From Candidatus Hydrogenedentota bacterium (GTDB taxonomy: Bacteria; Hydrogenedentota; Hydrogenedentia; Hydrogenedentiales; CAITNO01): a stretch of 18,909 nt of DNA. The DNA lies in the NCBI GenBank assembly GCA_903922535.1, contig CAIXUF010000362.1, forward strand, positions 1 to 18,909, read 5' to 3'. The translations under genes and the position numbers were made by a program. Of this stretch, positions 15,700-18,909 are shown piece after piece (within the stretch, counting starts at the first letter, position 1; the number at the start of each line of letters is the position of its first letter). The notes under the pieces are model-generated. The model ran no database searches, had not been told where the DNA came from, and saw nothing but the letters and a program-made list of their open reading frames with translations.

Positions 15700-16434
15700 G
15701 TGGACCACTCGATAGGCGCAATACTGTTCCTCATCATTGCGGCGGTGGTGAAACTCGTAAAGTACCTTAACGAGAAGCAGCAGGAGGAGGAGGAGAAACG
15801 GCGGCCCGTGCCCAGGTCCCGTCCCGAGGATCTGCCCGAGGCCACCCGGCGCATGCTCTATGGGGACACGGAGATACCAACCGCCCGGGAGCGACAGGTA
15901 CCGGCGCAACCGACCGTCATCATCGCGCGGCCGCGGCAGGTGCCTGAGCAGAACGAGGAAGGCCCGCGCCCCGTGCCGCAGCCCCGGCCAGTCTTTTCGC
16001 CACAACCGCCGCGAACACCAACTGTACGACCCACGCAACTGCCCATACCACCCCGGCCCATGCAGCCCTCCCGGCCCGTTGTCATGCAGCCGAGGCCCAT
16101 GCCGCCAACGCTGCCCCGCCCCTCGGCGCCCCTGCCCGCGCCCAACGCGGCGCGCGAAATCATGACCGCCGCGGGACGCATGCCCGATTATGCCCCGTCC
16201 ACCGCCCGTGCCCAGGACGGCGGCGACTGGATGGCCCGCGACCGCCAGGAACGCGGCCGCCAAGCCCAGCGGGCGCAGGGCCAGGCTGCGGCACGAGCAA
16301 ACGCAGCACGAAAACTGAAGCTCTTCACGGCGGGCACCGACCTGCGCCGTGCCATTCTTATGAACGAGATCCTCGGTCCGCCCGTCGCCATGCGCGACCC
16401 CTTTGGCCCTTTCCAAAGCGGCCCAAGTTTGTGA
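15700..16434 (+). CDS. Membrane-anchored proline-rich protein of unknown function, downstream of floA
   Basis: The 244-residue protein starts with GTG (GGAG at 15686-15689 is a fair ribosome site) 25 nt after floA. It has one N-terminal membrane helix (about 4-21, IGAILFLIIAAVVKLV), a short charged segment (EKQQEEEEKRR), about 130 residues rich in Pro, Arg and Gln that must be largely disordered, and a basic helix near 180-205 (RQERGRQAQRAQGQAAAR). The C-terminal block D214-P234 (DLRRAILMNEILGPPVAMRDP) looks folded and conserved. From memory, similar LRRAIxxxEILGPP tails occur in proteins beside flotillin genes in Planctomycetes-like bacteria, but this was not checked. A role as tether or docking partner of the FloA microdomain is inferred from position. 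It is the last gene of the operon. Confidence 0.75.
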   Translation: MDHSIGAILFLIIAAVVKLVKYLNEKQQEEEEKRRPVPRSRPEDLPEATRRMLYGDTEIPTARERQVPAQPTVIIARPRQVPEQNEEGPRPVPQPRPVFSPQPPRTPTVRPTQLPIPPRPMQPSRPVVMQPRPMPPTLPRPSAPLPAPNAAREIMTAAGRMPDYAPSTARAQDGGDWMARDRQERGRQAQRAQGQAAARANAARKLKLFTAGTDLRRAILMNEILGPPVAMRDPFGPFQSGPSL

Positions 16435-16586
16435 TTTGTGGGGATTTGCAGTTTGGACTTGCGCCATGATGGCGGGCTTCGTTTTGCTTCGCAAGACTTC
16501 ACCCACCCCACCGCCGCCGCTCCCATTCTTCCCATGGCCCGCGATCCGTCCTTTCTGCCATAATCTCCCCACACAGGAGGCCCGAC
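16435..16586 (+). promoter_or_regulatory. Spacer with candidate extended -10 promoter for the hydrolase gene
   Basis: TGC-CATAAT (16556-16564) fits an extended -10 box; no clear -35 is visible. Transcription would start near 16571, leaving a short leader that contains AGGAGG (16575-16580). At 16462-16474 CGCCAT-G-ATGGCG is a tiny palindrome followed by GTTTT at 16481-16485. It could be a weak terminator for the floA operon, but the stem is short. Confidence 0.35.
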
Positions 16587-18890
16587 ATGCGCACTGCACT
16601 GGCACTTTCACTTCTCTTGGTTGCGGGACTGGCGACGGCCGCGGACAGCGGTGTTATCGCATCATGGAAACCCGCCCAACCCAACGGTCTCAGACCGCTC
16701 GACGGTGCCGACGGCACCTTCGATATAACCTCGAAGGGCGGGTCAGTCTGTATCACCCACAAATCCGGTGTCGAGCCCCCATCCAACTATCTCTACTTCG
16801 CCCTGGACGATGCGGCACGCGCCAGGGTCACCGCACCGCTGTACCTGACCGTCGAATACTACGACGGCGCGCCCGGCGGCGGCATCATGGTGGAATATGA
16901 CAGCGCCAACGGCGATGCCGCCACGGACCGCTACCGCCCCAACGAAGACGGATGGGGCGGGGCCATGGCTGGAACAAAACGCTGGCGCACCGCCATTTTC
17001 ACGCTGAACAATCCCCGGTTCAAGGGCGGCGAGAACCTGGGCGCGGACTTTCGGCTGGGCGGTGTGCGGCTTGCACTGCGCTCCGCCGCGGTCGGCACCA
17101 CTGCCCCCGCGGGTCTCGACGCGCTTGCAAAAAACGACACGCCCCATCTTCTCCCGCAGGCGCACATTGGGTGTGGTGGTCAACTGGTCATCGGCGGTTT
17201 TGACCCCGAGTCCCGCGACGGTGCATTGACCCAAACGCGCCAGCTTGACGCCGCGCTGCCCGGCCTCAAGGCGGCGGGTGTGACCTGTCACGAGGGCTAT
17301 GTCCGCTGGAACCTGTGCGAGCCCGAACCCGGCAAGTACGACTGGAGTGTCTACGACCGTTACGTTGATCTCTACCGCAAGCACGGCATCAAGTGGGTGC
17401 CCTTCCTCATTTTCGGATCCGCCTACAGCCTTCCCGACTGGTTCTACAAGAAAGAGGGATTCCAGGGCTATGTCTGTCTGGAGCACAACGAGGAATCGGA
17501 CGTCGCCTCGCTTTGGAGCCCGGCTTTGAAAGAGCACCTTGCAGGGTTCCTCCGAGCCTTCGCGGAACACTACCGCGACTCGGGCGTGATCGACTACATC
17601 CTGCTCGGCATCACAGGCAACTACGGCGAAGCCATCTACGTCGCCACCGGCAACGACTGGACCGCAAACATCCACGGCCAATACCACGCCCACGCGGGCA
17701 TCTGGGCCGGCGACCCCTTCGCCGTTGCCGATTTCCGCCGATTCCTGACAGGGAAATACGGGGACCCCGCCGCGCTCTCGAAGGCATGGGGCACGCCCGT
17801 GCCCGACATCGCCCAAGTGGCGCCCTTCCTGCGCGCGGATGCGCCTTCCGACCGGGCCTGGCTCGACCTCGCCGAGTGGTACATCGGCGCCATGAACGGC
17901 CACACGCGTTTCTGGCTCGAAACGCTGCGCAAATACTACAGCGGCCCGATGGAAGTCTGCACCGGCGGCCATGCGCCGGTCGAGCACGGCGCCGATTTCG
18001 GCATGCAGTGCAAAATCGCCGCCGAATACGGCGCGGGCGTGCGCATCACCAACGAGGGCAGCGATTACCGCGGCAATTTCTCCCTGACCCGCTGGGTGGC
18101 CGCCGCAAGCCGCCAGTACGGCGGCTACTTCAGTTTCGAGCCCGCCGGTCTCGTCACTCCCGACGGTGTCGTCGGCCGCGTTTACAACGCCACGGCGTCC
18201 GGCTCGCAACGGCTTCACTATTACTATCCGAACATCTTCGCCGATGAGCGCGCGCGCAACAACTGGGTGCGCTGGGCCTCCGAATACCGTCAGCGCGACC
18301 CCCTTGTCGAGATCGCCGTGTACTACCCAGAAACGCACATCCGGCTGAACGAGAACAAGTTCCTCGAACAGGTCCAGCCGTTGCGCGACTGCTTTGATTT
18401 CACCTACAGGAGTGACGGACAGATCGCCGACGGGGGACTCAAAGACATCCGCGCCCTGGTGCTGCTTTGGGGCACCACCGCCGAGAAATCTACCTGGGAC
18501 GCCATCACCGACTGGGTGCGCCGGGGCGGCCTGCTGCTCTATGCCGACGGCATCGGCCGGCTCCGCACCGTCGAGGGGGATGAATCGGTCAACGACGCCC
18601 TGTTCGGCCCCAACGCCGACCACGGCTGCGGCCGAACCACCGTTTTCAACGGCCCCAACAAGAGTCCTGCTTACCGGCGCTTCCTCTCCGAAACGCTGGC
18701 AAAGGCATCCGAATTGTCCCGCGCGACCCGCGCCATGGCTGCCGCCGACGGTCGGGAGGACCATGTGTTCGCCACAGTGACCGGCCCAAACACGCTGCTG
18801 TGGTACAACGAATCGGATCAGGCCGTCCGGCGTCTTGGCGTGGGAATCCCCCCTCACTCGATCACGTCAACGGGCCTGCGGGTGAAGTAA
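16587..18890 (+). CDS. Secreted glycoside-hydrolase-like protein (beta-galactosidase/GH42- or GH14-like barrel)
   Basis: This 767-residue exported protein has a signal peptide (1-19, ending LATAA) and AGGAGG 6 nt before the ATG. Residues 25-170 look like a beta-sandwich carbohydrate-binding-type domain (LYLTVEYYDG, RWRTAIFTLNNPRF, GADFRL). Residues about 195-575 look like a TIM barrel: GVTCHEGYVRWNLCEPEPGKYDWSVYDRYVDLYRKHGIKWVPFLIF is the classic start of GH42/GH14-like barrels. GNYGE (E348) is the candidate acid/base. Candidate nucleophiles are E490 (RITNEG) and E518 (FSFEPAG); which is used cannot be told from sequence. Residues about 575-665 (RALVLLWGTTAEKSTWDAITDWVRRGGLLLYADG) resemble the glutamine-amidotransferase-like domain found after GH42 barrels. 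A small beta-domain ends it. No transporter or other sugar gene is adjacent. Exact GH family and substrate are not assignable here. Confidence 0.75.
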   Translation: MRTALALSLLLVAGLATAADSGVIASWKPAQPNGLRPLDGADGTFDITSKGGSVCITHKSGVEPPSNYLYFALDDAARARVTAPLYLTVEYYDGAPGGGIMVEYDSANGDAATDRYRPNEDGWGGAMAGTKRWRTAIFTLNNPRFKGGENLGADFRLGGVRLALRSAAVGTTAPAGLDALAKNDTPHLLPQAHIGCGGQLVIGGFDPESRDGALTQTRQLDAALPGLKAAGVTCHEGYVRWNLCEPEPGKYDWSVYDRYVDLYRKHGIKWVPFLIFGSAYSLPDWFYKKEGFQGYVCLEHNEESDVASLWSPALKEHLAGFLRAFAEHYRDSGVIDYILLGITGNYGEAIYVATGNDWTANIHGQYHAHAGIWAGDPFAVADFRRFLTGKYGDPAALSKAWGTPVPDIAQVAPFLRADAPSDRAWLDLAEWYIGAMNGHTRFWLETLRKYYSGPMEVCTGGHAPVEHGADFGMQCKIAAEYGAGVRITNEGSDYRGNFSLTRWVAAASRQYGGYFSFEPAGLVTPDGVVGRVYNATASGSQRLHYYYPNIFADERARNNWVRWASEYRQRDPLVEIAVYYPETHIRLNENKFLEQVQPLRDCFDFTYRSDGQIADGGLKDIRALVLLWGTTAEKSTWDAITDWVRRGGLLLYADGIGRLRTVEGDESVNDALFGPNADHGCGRTTVFNGPNKSPAYRRFLSETLAKASELSRATRAMAAADGREDHVFATVTGPNTLLWYNESDQAVRRLGVGIPPHSITSTGLRVK

Positions 18891-18909
18891 AATCCTGAGG
18901 AAGCCGACC

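Noticed and set aside
16743..18857. Long open frame (704 codons) on the minus strand opposite the hydrolase gene
   Set aside because: The plus-strand gene has a signal peptide, a good ribosome site and recognisable domains. The opposite frame has no such features and is the usual by-product of high-GC codon use.

Overview
The window is GC-rich, densely coded DNA from an uncultured-type bacterium. Several features suggest a Planctomycetota-like or Candidatus Hydrogenedentota-like lineage: a type II pseudopilin with a FTLIELL N-terminus and an HVPGG...DGH C-terminal signature, a bacterial XPB helicase, a flotillin/NfeD membrane operon of the kind common in PVC-type bacteria, and a large secreted glycoside-hydrolase-like protein. 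This placement is inferred from protein style only; there is no rRNA or marker gene to confirm it.

Layout. Positions 1-462 hold the C-terminal end of a protein that runs in from the left edge (+). Positions 512-7140 hold addB-addA on the minus strand, overlapping by 4 bp (ATGA) and encoding an AddAB-type double-strand-break helicase-nuclease. Positions 7141-7386 are a non-coding patch built of repeats: 9-bp tandem units, a C5...G5 hairpin and a larger inverted repeat. Positions 7387-9090 (minus) encode an XPB/Rad25-type helicase, so this side of the window is a DNA-repair block. Positions 9091-9431 are a relatively AT-rich divergent control region. From 9432 onward every gene is on the plus strand: a pseudopilin (9432-10451) closed by a perfect 14-bp-stem terminator, a concentrative nucleoside transporter (CNT) family protein (10704-11987), a long imperfect inverted repeat that begins right at the transporter stop codon (11988-12100), and then a five-gene membrane operon (12146-16434). 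The window ends with a secreted multi-domain glycoside-hydrolase-like protein (16587-18890).

How the genes work together. AddA supplies an intact motor and nuclease. AddB supplies a second nuclease, but its Walker A motif and Fe-S cysteines look eroded. XPB is a neighbouring repair or transcription-coupled helicase. The plus-strand operon is a membrane-microdomain module: a long NfeD protein with a ClpP-like serine protease, a 105-residue helical protein, a short NfeD protein, flotillin FloA, and a membrane-anchored proline-rich protein with a conserved-looking C-terminal block. Its tight spacing (TGA-C-ATG, ATGA overlap, 46 and 25 nt gaps) argues for joint expression. The two small unrecognised members are the best candidates for new biology here.

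Regulation. Candidate promoters precede the helicase, pseudopilin, nfeD and hydrolase genes. Two of them lie so close to the start codon, with no Shine-Dalgarno sequence, that the nfeD and xpb messages may be leaderless or nearly so. No tRNA, rRNA, CRISPR array, transposase, integrase or phage gene was seen.
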